From: Paraburkholderia acidicola
GTDB lineage: Bacteria > Pseudomonadota > Gammaproteobacteria > Burkholderiales > Burkholderiaceae
Assembly (NCBI RefSeq): GCF_002362315.1
Contig: NZ_MTZV01000004.1
Coordinates: 992,001 to 1,056,000 of the forward strand
DNA length: 64,000 bases
Direction: 5' to 3'
A model generated the notes under the pieces. It worked only from the letters and a program-made list of their open reading frames with translations. It was not told where the DNA came from and searched no databases. Numbering within the stretch: position 1 is the first letter of the stretch; every line of letters starts with the position of its first letter. Below are positions 55,627 through 64,000 of the stretch, in pieces. The position numbers and the translations under genes were made by a program.

Positions 55627-56649
55627 TCAAGGTGTCGCATGCTGCACGAATTGCGGATCGACGCCCACCGAATAGTCGGGCAGCACGTTCTGGATCGTGC
55701 CCTGTGCTTTCAGGAACGTCGCCGTCGCCGCCAGCGACTTCGCTGCACCTGACTGCGCGCCGCCACCGAGCCATACGTTCGACGCCTGCTCCGCCGGCGT
55801 CGGAAACGCGTAGAGCGCGAGGCTCGCGGGCACATCCTGCGCGTTGGCGCCGGATTCCTTCGCGACCGCGACCACCTGCGGCGAGGCTGCATTCCACGCG
55901 GCGCTGTGCGCACGATAGTCGGCATCGGTCGAGGCGAGCACCTTGACGAAGCGCGCGACGAAGTCTGCGTTATCGCGAGCGAAGCGCCGGTCGACGACGA
56001 AGCCATCGAAGGTTGCCTTGCCCGTCTCGCGAGCGACCTGTCCCGACGTGATCAGCACCTTGCCGTTCTGCTTCACCTTGGCGAGCACCGGGTCCCAGAT
56101 GTAGGTCGCGTCGATGTCGCCGCGCGCCCATGCCGCAGCAACTTCAGGCGGACGCAGGTTGACGATCTTCACGTCTGAAGGATTGACGCCCGCGTTCTGC
56201 AGCGCGACGAGCGTGTGGAAGTGCGAGGTGGACACGAACGGCACACCAATCTTCTTGCCCTTGAGCCCCGCGATGCTCGATACCCCCGAGCCATCGCGCG
56301 CAACCAGCGCCTCGGCATCGTTGATGTTGTCGAGAATCCAGAACAGCGAGATATCGACACCCTGCGACAACCCGGCCGCGATCGGGCTCGAGCCTGCTTC
56401 GCCGAGTTGCACCGAGCCCGATGCGAGCGCACGGATCACATCGGCGCCGCTGCCGAGCTTGCGGTACGTGACCTTGTAGCCGGTGGCTTTCTCGACGGCG
56501 CCGGTGGCCTGCGCATAGCGCCACGGCACGACCATGTCCTGATAGGCAATGACGACCTCGCGCGTGTCGGCGTGCGCGGTGTTGGCGAGCGACGCCGACA
56601 GTGCAAAGCACGCCAGTGCAGCTGCGAGCGGACGAAAGAGTCGGTTCAT
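55627..56649 (-). CDS. tauA: Taurine/sulfonate ABC transporter substrate-binding protein
   Basis: A 340-residue periplasmic protein with a signal peptide (MNRLFRPLAAALACFALSASLANTAHA) and TauA-type segments VVIAYQDMVVPWRYAQATGAVEKATGYKV, LGEAGSSPIAAGLSQGVDISLFWILDNINDAEALV, AAAWARGDIDATYIWDP and FVVDRRFARDNADFVARFV. No tauD dioxygenase is next to it, so desulfonation, if taurine, must be encoded elsewhere. It is the first gene of tauABC; upstream is the 439-bp gap with the second PIP box. Confidence 0.85.
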   Translation of the reverse strand: MNRLFRPLAAALACFALSASLANTAHADTREVVIAYQDMVVPWRYAQATGAVEKATGYKVTYRKLGSGADVIRALASGSVQLGEAGSSPIAAGLSQGVDISLFWILDNINDAEALVARDGSGVSSIAGLKGKKIGVPFVSTSHFHTLVALQNAGVNPSDVKIVNLRPPEVAAAWARGDIDATYIWDPVLAKVKQNGKVLITSGQVARETGKATFDGFVVDRRFARDNADFVARFVKVLASTDADYRAHSAAWNAASPQVVAVAKESGANAQDVPASLALYAFPTPAEQASNVWLGGGAQSGAAKSLAATATFLKAQGTIQNVLPDYSVGVDPQFVQHATP

Positions 56650-56886
56650 CTGGAAGCCCCGTTGGATCAGGATGTCTAAAAGGCTTCCGACTATAGGGAG
56701 TTTGATGCCGTGCGGTTCTAATTAATCCGCGATTGCTAATGACGATGTTTGAGCATTGCTTTTCGCGTTGGGGTGGATTGTCGGGACGGTGGGGGTGTAT
56801 GAATGGCCCTATGCGGCAGACGGTGCGATGCGGGTTGCATGTAGCAGGAAGTTCCGGCCGCATCGCGACCGTTCAGGGCGGCCATC

Positions 56887-56911
56887 TTCGCAGGGCGATT
56901 CAAATTTTCGC
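56887..56911 (+). promoter_or_regulatory. PIP box (hrp-II box) upstream of the second candidate effector
   Basis: TTCGC (56887-56891) and TTCGC (56907-56911) separated by exactly 15 bp. It is the second perfect PIP box in the window, placed about 180 bp before the TTG at 57089. The rest of the 56650-57088 gap shows no gene. Confidence 0.8.
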
Positions 56912-56942
56912 GCCTGATCAACCGACCAGGTGAGTTTGATGT

Positions 56943-56948
56943 TTTTAT
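56943..56948 (+). promoter_or_regulatory. -10 hexamer of the second PIP-box promoter
   Basis: TTTTAT begins after exactly 31 intervening bases from the PIP box end, the same spacing as at 43481. Transcription would start near 56955, with a leader of about 134 nt. Confidence 0.55.
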
Positions 56949-57088
56949 GAATTCCTTGAAGATTAATTCGATTCAACGGGAAATAGATTAGCGAGTACTC
57001 GTCATACAACGTGCTGGTGCGATGGTATCTCCGCTAATCCGGACTGCCTCGGATTCACTTCGTTTGACGCTATTCCAGAGGCTAAGTC

Positions 57089-59017
57089 TTGAGTTCAATT
57101 ACAGAATCTGGCGGGTCGTTCGTCGGGACTATTGCTCCTCGCCCCGAAGCCACACCTACGCCTCCCCCTGAAGGGCCACGTACTGGAAATGGAGTCGCTC
57201 CTTCGCCTGTAGCGACATCCCCACTTCTAACGGGTCTGGTGCCTCCGCCTAGAAGAGGCTCATCGAGTTCGCCAGGAAACGCGAACCCTATGCGCACGTC
57301 GGCGAATCTGTCGGGTACCCGCCGCGCATCTTCTGCAAGCGATGCCGGCAGAACGCAGCTTGATTCGCCTCGTGCCAACCTTGGCTCGACCCAACAGACG
57401 GTGTCACCGGAAGACGCTGCGGATCTCGCAAATGCAAGATCCCTCATTAGTTCCATGTTCGATGACATGGAGCAACGCCTCTCTGAGCCGATGCAACCGG
57501 CTGGTAATACACGGCCTCAGACGCCGACATCTGCAGTGGAACGAACATCGACGTCAACACTGGAACAAACGTCGACAGTCGAGCAAGAGCCCGTGGCGAC
57601 GCATACCGAAACCCGCGTCGAAACGGTTGCTGCGCCAAAAAACCATGAGCTGGAGGCCGCGAGAGAGGCCGGCAACGCCGGATGGTTCGCGAACCTGAGC
57701 GCCGGTGAGCGTAGCGCAGTGGCGAAGTTTTTCCTCGACGTCGTGAATAACGAGTTCGCGCTCCCCGCCGCAAGGGTTGCTGCATCGATCTTCAACATTG
57801 CTTTACGTAACGCTCCCACGGTGGGGCTACCGACCGCCATACGCCAGACGCTTGCGCACTTCATTGGCAATGACCCAAAGAAAATCGACGAAATCGCGGG
57901 CTACCTCCTTAGTGGAATGCCTATCGCGCTTGAGACCGGGGGACTATTGCTGGATCGCTACAAGCAACGAGACACCGCGCTCACGCGTACATCGCGCCTG
58001 GCGATGATTGGGGTCAGCGTCACTTCTCTCGCGGCTGCCGCAAAAACCCCGAATGGGGCCGACGGTGCCGGGCCTACGAGCGCGTTGACGCAATCCGCGC
58101 GAGCGCTGGCGGTGTTTTACAACTACTGCGCGAATCGCGACTTTGCACAACGAGTCCTCCAGCTAAAGGACCAGTTACCCGGCATCGATATGGTCGCGGT
58201 GATGATTGCGGGTCTCTTTTACGGCGGCAATCAGACGGTGGTCAACCTTGCGATGGCTTTTTTCGCTTCGCCATCTGGCCAGGGGACGATGTCCCTCGAA
58301 ATGGGCAACAACCTGCTGCGGGCTTTGTTTAACTGGGCTGGCGAGACAGTCGACGATACGGTTCTCGGTGCTCTTCAGGCCTGGCGGCAAGGCGTGCCCT
58401 TCCAGACGAGGCTGGCACCTCAGAGACCCTCCGGCGAGGATCTGCTCAATACCACTTTTGGCCAGTTCGCTGCGCGCGTTACGGTATTTGGCGCAGCGGT
58501 CCTGCTCTCGCAGGTATTCGTTGCAAAGACAGCGGAGCTGTCACCAGAGGCCCAGAAAATCTTCAGCTCTATCCTGGGCGGAGGGATACTGGGTGCGCTC
58601 TACAGTCTGTTCGTGGGCACCTTGAAGACCGAGGTTCGCACACCGATTCGGATCGATCCCGAAGCACCCGCCGTCGCTCCAGGTGGCGTCCGGAGTTCGG
58701 GCAGACCTGCGGATGAACCCATAGAACTGGAGCGTATGCCAGCCGCGCTGACCGGCGCGGAGGTACCCAATCCCGAACCGGCCCCGATGCTGCAGCCAAA
58801 TGTCGGCAATCAAGATGGAGCCGGCACCACCGGTGCTGGCGAAAACAGAAGGACTCTGGAAGAGCTCGCGCAACAGCTTGCGCCACCTTCCCGGAACCGC
58901 GCCGACGGGCAGCAACGGACTGATCCTGCCGGCGTACCTGACCCGAACGAAACCGCGGCTTCGCCGTTCCGTCTGAATGTGGAGATACCGGGCCCAGAAC
59001 TCGGAGCACTGTTCTGA
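57089..59017 (+). CDS. Candidate Hrp type III effector with hydrophobic segments, unknown family
   Basis: A 642-residue protein. TTG 57089 has AGAGG seven bases upstream, and an in-frame TAA at 57083 rules out a longer form. Residues 1-185 are low complexity, rich in Pro, Ser, Thr and Gly, with RRGSSSSPGN (55-64) resembling the other candidate's RRERSSSGS. Residues 185-300 are helical (SAGERSAVAKFFLDVVNNEF, GYLLSGMPIALETGG). Four hydrophobic segments lie near 303-318, 364-395, 458-478 and 490-512. The C-terminal 120 residues are again disordered, rich in Pro. Only one Cys (Cys347) is present. No signal peptide is seen. I recognise no family. It is alone between tauA and lipA, with a PIP-box promoter, so type III secretion is inferred and action in host membranes is possible. 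Confidence 0.7.
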   Translation: MSSITESGGSFVGTIAPRPEATPTPPPEGPRTGNGVAPSPVATSPLLTGLVPPPRRGSSSSPGNANPMRTSANLSGTRRASSASDAGRTQLDSPRANLGSTQQTVSPEDAADLANARSLISSMFDDMEQRLSEPMQPAGNTRPQTPTSAVERTSTSTLEQTSTVEQEPVATHTETRVETVAAPKNHELEAAREAGNAGWFANLSAGERSAVAKFFLDVVNNEFALPAARVAASIFNIALRNAPTVGLPTAIRQTLAHFIGNDPKKIDEIAGYLLSGMPIALETGGLLLDRYKQRDTALTRTSRLAMIGVSVTSLAAAAKTPNGADGAGPTSALTQSARALAVFYNYCANRDFAQRVLQLKDQLPGIDMVAVMIAGLFYGGNQTVVNLAMAFFASPSGQGTMSLEMGNNLLRALFNWAGETVDDTVLGALQAWRQGVPFQTRLAPQRPSGEDLLNTTFGQFAARVTVFGAAVLLSQVFVAKTAELSPEAQKIFSSILGGGILGALYSLFVGTLKTEVRTPIRIDPEAPAVAPGGVRSSGRPADEPIELERMPAALTGAEVPNPEPAPMLQPNVGNQDGAGTTGAGENRRTLEELAQQLAPPSRNRADGQQRTDPAGVPDPNETAASPFRLNVEIPGPELGALF

Positions 59018-59092
59018 ACGGCGATTTTGCCGGGTTGATCTGCTGGCGGTGCGACCAGAGCTTCGGGGCGAGGCGTGAGAAACCGCAAATTT

Positions 59093-60115
59093 TCAGCTAT
59101 TAATATCTACGACACCCGCCCCATGCGCCTGCAAATCGGCGTGATAACTCGAGCGCACCATCGCGCCAACCGCAGCGTGCGTGAAGCCCATCTTGTACGC
59201 CTCTTCCTCGTACATCTTGAACGTATCCGGATGCACGTAAGCACGCACCGGCAGATGGTGTTCGGACGGTTGCAGATACTGCCCGATCGTCAGCATGTCG
59301 ACGTCGTGTGCGCGTAGATCGCGCATCACCTGAAGAATTTCCTCTTCAGTTTCACCAAGACCGACCATCAGCCCGGACTTCGTCGCAACATCGGGATGCA
59401 GCGCCTTGAAGTCCTTCAGCAGCTTCAGCGAATGCGCGTAGTCGGAACCCGGACGCGCTTCCTTGTAGAGACGCGGCACCGTTTCGAGGTTGTGGTTCAT
59501 CACATCGGGCGGCGCGGCGTTGAGAATTCCGAGCGCACGATCCAGACGACCGCGGAAATCCGGCGTGAGAATCTCGATGCGCGTTGCGGGCGACTGTTCA
59601 CGCACCTGGCGAATACATTCCACAAAGTGGCCCGCGCCACCATCGCGCAGATCGTCACGATCGACGCTCGTGATCACCACATACTTCAGCTTCAGCGCCG
59701 CAATCGTACGGGCGAGATTGACGGGCTCATCGGTATCGAGCGGATCGGGGCGGCCGTGCCCGACGTCGCAGAACGGGCAGCGACGCGTGCACTTGTCGCC
59801 CATGATCATGAACGTCGCCGTGCCCTTGCCAAAGCATTCGCCGATATTCGGGCAGCTCGCTTCCTCGCACACCGTGTGCAGGTTGTGCTCGCGCAGGATC
59901 TGCTTGATTTCGGAGAAGCGCGAGCTACCGGTCGCAGCCTTCACGCGAATCCACTCCGGCTTCTTCAGCTTTTCGATCGGGATGATCTTGATCGGGATGC
60001 GCGCGGTCTTGGCCTGTGCCTTCTGTTTCGCCGTGGCATCGTAGGCAGCGGGAGCGGCGGCAGCGTCGGTAGGGGCGGCAGTAGCGCCGGCGAGGTTCGC
60101 GGTAGCGTCAGTCAT
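59093..60115 (-). CDS. lipA: Lipoyl synthase
   Basis: A 340-residue radical-SAM enzyme that inserts two sulfurs into octanoyl groups on lipoyl domains. The auxiliary cluster motif [12 protein letters not shown] and the radical-[11 protein letters not shown] ([19 protein letters not shown]) are intact; the C-terminal RSSY motif is in [19 protein letters not shown] 60115 ([10 protein letters not shown]) precedes an Ala/Thr-rich extension of about 40 residues. Transcribed after lipB with a 13-bp gap, the usual lipBA pair. Confidence 0.96.
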   Translation of the reverse strand: MTDATANLAGATAAPTDAAAAPAAYDATAKQKAQAKTARIPIKIIPIEKLKKPEWIRVKAATGSSRFSEIKQILREHNLHTVCEEASCPNIGECFGKGTATFMIMGDKCTRRCPFCDVGHGRPDPLDTDEPVNLARTIAALKLKYVVITSVDRDDLRDGGAGHFVECIRQVREQSPATRIEILTPDFRGRLDRALGILNAAPPDVMNHNLETVPRLYKEARPGSDYAHSLKLLKDFKALHPDVATKSGLMVGLGETEEEILQVMRDLRAHDVDMLTIGQYLQPSEHHLPVRAYVHPDTFKMYEEEAYKMGFTHAAVGAMVRSSYHADLQAHGAGVVDINS

Positions 60116-60128
60116 TCGTTCGATCCAG

Positions 60129-60905
60129 TCAGGCGGTGACGGCACCGGCCTGCGGTTGGGCGGCGGCTGCGGTGCTGCCGTCGAGGTTTGCGGTGAGGCG
60201 GGCTGCAAGGGTGCCGGCTACGTCGTTCCAGCCGGCGGCAACGCCGAGCGTCGCCATATCGACGGTTTCGAGCCCGGCGTAACCACAGGGATTGATGGCC
60301 AGAAACGGCTGCAGATCCATCGCTACATTCAGGCTGACGCCGTGATAGCTACAGCCGTTGCGGATCTTCAGCCCGAGGGCGCCAACTTTCGCGCCGGCAT
60401 GCAGCCCCGCGTGCGGGCCGGGTGCCACGTAAATGCCGGGCGCGCCCGCCTTGCGTTCTCCGGCGAGATTATACGCCGCGAGGGTATCGATCACGGCCTG
60501 CTCGATCCGTGTGACCAGTTCGCGCACCATCAGCTTGCGCCGTCGCAGGTCCAGCAGCAGGTATGCGACAACCTGCCCCGGCCCGTGATACGTGATCTGC
60601 CCGCCCCGATCCACCTTGACGAGCGGAATGTCGCTGTCGGCGGCGAGCAGGTGGGCGGGGTCGCCGGCCTGACCGAGCGTGAAAACCGGGAGATGTTCGA
60701 CGAGCCAGATTTCGTCGGGGGTGTCGGCGGTACGCTCGTCGGTGAACGCGCGCATGGCCGCGAAGCTGGTTTCGTAGGCTTCCACGCCGCGCCAGCGCAG
60801 CAGCGGAGCCGGAACGGCAGGCGCCGTCTGGACGTTCGCGCTGGCGGCGTCAGGAGCAATCGGGCTGGGAGAGGGGGAGGAAGGCAAAACCGGCGAAGCG
60901 CACAT
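60129..60905 (-). CDS. lipB: Octanoyl-[acyl-carrier protein] transferase (lipoate biosynthesis)
   Basis: A 258-residue LipB with an N-terminal extension of about 35 residues. Active-site elements are [25 protein letters not shown], the Lys in [17 protein letters not shown] and its Cys-containing [21 protein letters not shown] (catalytic Cys). It moves octanoate from ACP to lipoyl domains before lipA acts. The start at 60905 is the first ATG; a later start is possible. Confidence 0.93.
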   Translation of the reverse strand: MCASPVLPSSPSPSPIAPDAASANVQTAPAVPAPLLRWRGVEAYETSFAAMRAFTDERTADTPDEIWLVEHLPVFTLGQAGDPAHLLAADSDIPLVKVDRGGQITYHGPGQVVAYLLLDLRRRKLMVRELVTRIEQAVIDTLAAYNLAGERKAGAPGIYVAPGPHAGLHAGAKVGALGLKIRNGCSYHGVSLNVAMDLQPFLAINPCGYAGLETVDMATLGVAAGWNDVAGTLAARLTANLDGSTAAAAQPQAGAVTA

Positions 60906-61000
60906 AGTTCCAGCAGTTTACCGAAAACCGTGGCACCTCGCCGGAGGCACGCCATATCGCTATGGAACGTCCGGGCCGGCTCAAACTGGTTCGGACCGGC

Positions 61001-61330
61001 TCAAACCGTGCGCCAGCCGTCCCGCTGCAGATGCATCGTCAGCCGCTCGACGATCCGCCCCAGCCAGCCGCGTACGCGCTGGTCGCAACGACCGGGCACC
61101 GAAAAGGCGACGTTCGCAGCCAGATCGCTCTCGGCGCTGAGCCACAGCCGCTCGCCGCTGCGCAGCCGCAACGTATGGCCCGGCTGGAGCCAGTAGTCCC
61201 GGGTGTCGTCGCTGCGCGTCACCCAGACAGGGCCACCGCTAATCGCCAGCCGCGTGCTGCGCGTGACCCGCATCGGTACGGTTTCGCCGGACTTGATTTC
61301 GAACACGATACTAGAGGAAATTTCTCGCAT
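61001..61330 (-). CDS. DUF2917 domain protein
   Basis: A 109-residue protein matching DUF2917: a single beta-rich domain with RLAISGGPVWVTRSDDTRDYWLQPGHTLRLRSGERLWLSAESD. No signal or membrane helix. ATG 61330 is taken as start; the longer frame would run into the promoter of the LysR gene. It lies upstream of the lipB gene on the same strand but with a 95-bp gap and divergent from the LysR-type gene. Function unknown. Confidence 0.82.
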   Translation of the reverse strand: MREISSSIVFEIKSGETVPMRVTRSTRLAISGGPVWVTRSDDTRDYWLQPGHTLRLRSGERLWLSAESDLAANVAFSVPGRCDQRVRGWLGRIVERLTMHLQRDGWRTV

Positions 61331-61443
61331 GACAGACTCCGCAAAGGCTCGTTGACTGACTACAATCCTAGGCGTAACAAGGGATTGCGCATAACGATCA
61401 ATTCTCACGGCTATGTGAGCCAGATTGCGATGGACCGACCACC

Positions 61444-62439
61444 ATGGACCTACGACAGCTCCCCGCGCTGAACGCCATCAAGGCATTCGAGGCCGCCGCC
61501 CGGCACGAGAGCTTCTCGCGCGCCGCCGACGAGCTCTTCGTCACCCACGGCGCCGTCAGCCATCAGATCCGCGCGCTCGAAGCGGAGCTCGGCATTGCGC
61601 TGTTCTCCCGCGACGGCAAGCGCGTCCAGCTCACCGACGTCGGCCGGCGCTACGCAACCCAGGTGCGCGCCGCATTGACCGCGCTTGTCGACGCGACGCA
61701 GGCCATCCGCGGCGGCGACCGCGAGCGGCGGCTGGTGGTGTCGATGCTGACGTCGTTTGCCGCACGCTGGGTAACGCCGCGCCTCGGCAGCTTTATCGAA
61801 GCCAATCCGCAGTGGGACCTGGAGCTGCTGTCCACCAACGCGCTCGCCGATTTCACACGCGACGACATCGATGTGGCGATCCGCTTCGGCTACGGCAAAT
61901 ATCCGGGGTTACACGCTGAATTGCTGCTGGAGGAGGTGTTCTTTCCCGCGTGCTCGCCGACCTTCAACGGCGGCAAGCTGCCGAAAGTCCCGACGGATCT
62001 CGCGAAATTTCCGCTGCTGCGCTCAGACGACGAGTTGTGGCGCCCGTGGTTCGACGCGGCGGGTTTGAACGACTGGCCGGAGCCCAAGCGCGGGGTGCTG
62101 TATGAGGATTCGTCGAACCTGCTGCAGGCTGCGATCGAAGGTCAGGGCATTGCGCTCACGCGGCGCTCGCTGGCTATGCCCGAGGTTGCCGCTGGCCGGC
62201 TGGTACGGCTCTTCGACATCGACGGGCCGAGCCCGTGGCAATACTATTTCCTCTGCCAGCCGCAGATGCTACAGACAGCACGCGTGATGGCGTTCCGCAA
62301 CTGGGTATTCGAGGAAGTCAGACGGTTCCGGCAACTCTTCGAGCGCGCCTGCCAGGAAGGTCCGCAGAAAGCGGTGAAGGGCGGAAAGACCGGCAAAGCG
62401 GAAAAAGCCGCCCGGCCGTCGCTGCAGGTCGAGCCCTGA
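61444..62439 (+). CDS. LysR-family regulator, GcvA type
   Basis: A 331-residue LysR-type regulator. N-terminal helix-turn-helix LPALNAIKAFEAAARHESFSRAADELFVTHGAVSHQIRALEAELG is of the GcvA subgroup. The effector domain ends with FRNWVFEEVRRFRQLF; a Lys-rich tail of about 25 residues follows. Divergent from DUF2917, which it may control along with its own gene; the ligand is not known. Confidence 0.9.
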   Translation: MDLRQLPALNAIKAFEAAARHESFSRAADELFVTHGAVSHQIRALEAELGIALFSRDGKRVQLTDVGRRYATQVRAALTALVDATQAIRGGDRERRLVVSMLTSFAARWVTPRLGSFIEANPQWDLELLSTNALADFTRDDIDVAIRFGYGKYPGLHAELLLEEVFFPACSPTFNGGKLPKVPTDLAKFPLLRSDDELWRPWFDAAGLNDWPEPKRGVLYEDSSNLLQAAIEGQGIALTRRSLAMPEVAAGRLVRLFDIDGPSPWQYYFLCQPQMLQTARVMAFRNWVFEEVRRFRQLFERACQEGPQKAVKGGKTGKAEKAARPSLQVEP

Positions 62440-62452
62440 ACGGCTGTTCCGC

Positions 62453-62725
62453 TCAGAGCACGACCTTGACCATCGGGTGTCCGGTCAGCGCGCGGTAGAT
62501 ATCGTCGAGCTGCTCGCGGTTAATCGCCCGCACCGTCACCGTCAAACCGGTGTAGTTGCCGCCGCTCGACGGCCGCACTTCGATGCGCCCGGCGTCGACG
62601 CTGTTATCGAACTGACGGATCACCGTCACGATCGTGTCGGCGAATTCAGGATGCGACTTGCCCATCACCTTGATCGGGAAATCGCACGGATACTCAATGA
62701 GTGATTCTTCGTTCACAGGGCTCAT
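62453..62725 (-). CDS. ybeD: DUF493 family protein (YbeD)
   Basis: A 90-residue protein that matches YbeD: YPCDFPIKVMGKSHPEFADTIVTVIRQF and GNYTGLTVTVRAINREQLDDIYRALTGHPMVKVVL. YbeD has an ACT-like fold and commonly sits between dacA and lipB, as here (dacA, ybeD, then lipB beyond the inserted LysR and DUF2917 genes). Function unknown. Confidence 0.93.
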   Translation of the reverse strand: MSPVNEESLIEYPCDFPIKVMGKSHPEFADTIVTVIRQFDNSVDAGRIEVRPSSGGNYTGLTVTVRAINREQLDDIYRALTGHPMVKVVL

Positions 62726-62798
62726 TCTTGACTCCTTGAAACACCGCGCACGGCGTAACCCGACGACGCGCGCGGCGCAACCCGGGACGCCGCGGGTC

Positions 62799-64000
62799 TT
62801 ACTTCTTCTTGTTGAACATCAGCATCAGCGAATCCCACACGCGACCCGCTACACCCGCCTGCGGCACTGCTTCGAGCGCGACGACCGGGAATTGCGCAAG
62901 CGTCTTGCCGTTGGCCACGAGCTGCACGTTGCCGACCTGCTGGCCGTCCGTGAGCGGCGCGATCAGCGGCGAATTCAGCGTGACCTGCGGCTTCGCCTTG
63001 TCGGCGGCGCCCTTCGGCAACGTGAGGAACTGGTCGCTCTTCACACCAACCTTCACCGTGTCCTGCGCGCCCTTGTAGATACGCGCCGTCTCGATCGTCT
63101 GACCGGCCTTGTACAGCCGCACCGTGTCGTACGCGCTATAGCCGTAGTTCAGCATTTTCAGGCTGTCCTGCACGCGGTCGTGTTCCTTCACCTCACCCAT
63201 CATCACGGTGACGAGACGGCGCGATGCATCGGGCGTACCTGGCAGCGAACGCTTCGCGGTCGCGATCAGGCAGTAGCCGGCCGCTTGCGTGTGACCGGTC
63301 TTCAGACCATCGACGGTCGGATCGATCCACAGCAGACGGTTGCGGTTCGGCTGCTTGATCTTGTTGTAGGTGAATTCCTTCACCGAGAAGATGCTGTAGT
63401 AGTCGGGGAAATCGCGAATCAGGCGCGTGGACAGCAGCGCGAGATCGCCGGCGGTCGTGTAGTGCTGCGCGTCGGGCATGCCGTTCACATCCGCGAAATG
63501 CGTATGCGCCATGCCGAGGCGCTGCGCCTCTGTGTTCATCATGTTGACGAACTGCGATTCGCTGCCGCCGACCAGTTCGGCCAGCGCGATCGCCGCATCG
63601 TTACCCGACTGGATGATCATCCCGTAGACGAGATCGTGCACCGTGACCGGCTTGTTCGCTTCGATGAACATCCGCGATTCGTCGGTGCGCACGCGGCGCA
63701 CCGCTTCGCTCGGCATCACCGTCTGGTCCATCGAGATCTTCTTCGTCTGCAGTGCTTCAAAGACGAGGTAGGCCGTCATCAGCTTGGTCAGCGATGCGGG
63801 TTCGACGCGCTCGTCGGGGTTTCCCGATGCCAGCACCTGGTTGCTGGTGGCATCGACGAGTACCCACGAGCGCGCGTTCACCGCTGGCGGCGGCACCTGC
63901 GCGAAGGCCGTGCTCGCGACCAGCGTAGCGGGCAGCAGCACGCCGAGCGTCACGGCACGGCTGAGGGAAGACGGAACGAGAGAGGACAGTGACGAAGAGC
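62799..64000 (-). CDS. dacA: D-alanyl-D-alanine carboxypeptidase (PBP5/6 family), N-terminus cut by the window edge
   Basis: At least 400 residues, frame open to position 64000, so the start lies outside. The last signal-peptide residues are visible (VTLGVLLPATLVASTAFAQ), followed by the S11 motifs SLTKL (ASLTKLMTAYLVFEAL, Ser-Lys), SGNDA (IIQSGNDAAIALAELVGG) and KTGHTQAAGYC, and a C-terminal PBP5-type domain. It removes the terminal D-Ala from peptidoglycan stem peptides. A GTG at 63953 could start a shorter form but would truncate the signal peptide. Confidence 0.93.
   Translation of the reverse strand, partial: SSSLSSLVPSSLSRAVTLGVLLPATLVASTAFAQVPPPAVNARSWVLVDATSNQVLASGNPDERVEPASLTKLMTAYLVFEALQTKKISMDQTVMPSEAVRRVRTDESRMFIEANKPVTVHDLVYGMIIQSGNDAAIALAELVGGSESQFVNMMNTEAQRLGMAHTHFADVNGMPDAQHYTTAGDLALLSTRLIRDFPDYYSIFSVKEFTYNKIKQPNRNRLLWIDPTVDGLKTGHTQAAGYCLIATAKRSLPGTPDASRRLVTVMMGEVKEHDRVQDSLKMLNYGYSAYDTVRLYKAGQTIETARIYKGAQDTVKVGVKSDQFLTLPKGAADKAKPQVTLNSPLIAPLTDGQQVGNVQLVANGKTLAQFPVVALEAVPQAGVAGRVWDSLMLMFNKKK

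Overview
The window is high-GC chromosomal DNA whose gene content and order fit Burkholderia sensu lato (Burkholderia/Paraburkholderia/Trinickia-like Burkholderiaceae). Supporting signs are the aa3 oxidase cluster ctaCD-ctaG-ctaE with its DUF2970 and small assembly genes, the dacA-ybeD-lipB-lipA block, the ferrooxidans-type gshA next to gshB, a ManX-type EIIA with HPr and Enzyme I, and the dctA-dctB-dctD order. I saw no rRNA, tRNA, insertion sequence, prophage or CRISPR array. Most of the window is core metabolism.

Layout. 1-2.3 kb: N-acetylglucosamine catabolism (SIS-domain gene cut by the edge, nagA, GntR regulator) behind a strong promoter whose -35 lies inside a palindromic operator. 2.3-4.8 kb: a MarR-GNAT fusion, an orphan MetQ and a YciI protein. 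4.8-15.5 kb: cytochrome c oxidase structural, copper-delivery and heme A genes (two SCO-like proteins, ctaB, ctaA, SURF1, ctaE, ctaG, ctaD, ctaC). ctaC encodes an unusual CoxII-cytochrome c-OmpA fusion. 15.6-26.6 kb: housekeeping genes (BioC-like methyltransferase, ComF, TrmL, penicillin acylase, GpsA, SecB, glutaredoxin, rhodanese, GpmA, CtpA protease, ThiF/MoeB). 26.6-34.4 kb: PTS phosphorelay (ptsI, ptsH, EIIA), glutathione synthesis (gshB, gshA), ammonium uptake (glnK-amtB). 34.8-38.4 kb: UbiK, YifB, a lipoprotein and a TlpA-like protein. 38.4-43.1 kb: dctD, dctB and dctA. 45.1-53.0 kb: a glycerophosphodiesterase-ABC transporter operon facing a DeoR regulator, then a Na/Pi cotransporter. 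53.2-56.6 kb: HAD phosphatase and a taurine/sulfonate-type ABC transporter. 59.1-64 kb: lipA, lipB, DUF2917, a GcvA-like regulator, ybeD and dacA (cut by the right edge).

The most interesting signal is a pair of solitary genes, 43554-45095 and 57089-59017, that interrupt otherwise core neighbourhoods. Both encode large proteins with Pro/Ser-rich disordered N-termini and no signal peptide. Each is preceded by an exact TTCGC-N15-TTCGC element (PIP box / hrp-II box, the target of HrpB/HrpX AraC-type regulators of Hrp type III secretion), and in both cases a -10-like hexamer starts after exactly 31 intervening bases. I infer that these are two unlinked members of an Hrp type III effector regulon. 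One carries a YdcF/DUF218-like domain plus a basic cluster resembling a nuclear localisation signal. The other has several hydrophobic helices and no family I recognise. The first sits back to back with dctA, whose sigma-54 promoter and paired DctD-like sites share the same 470-bp intergenic region.
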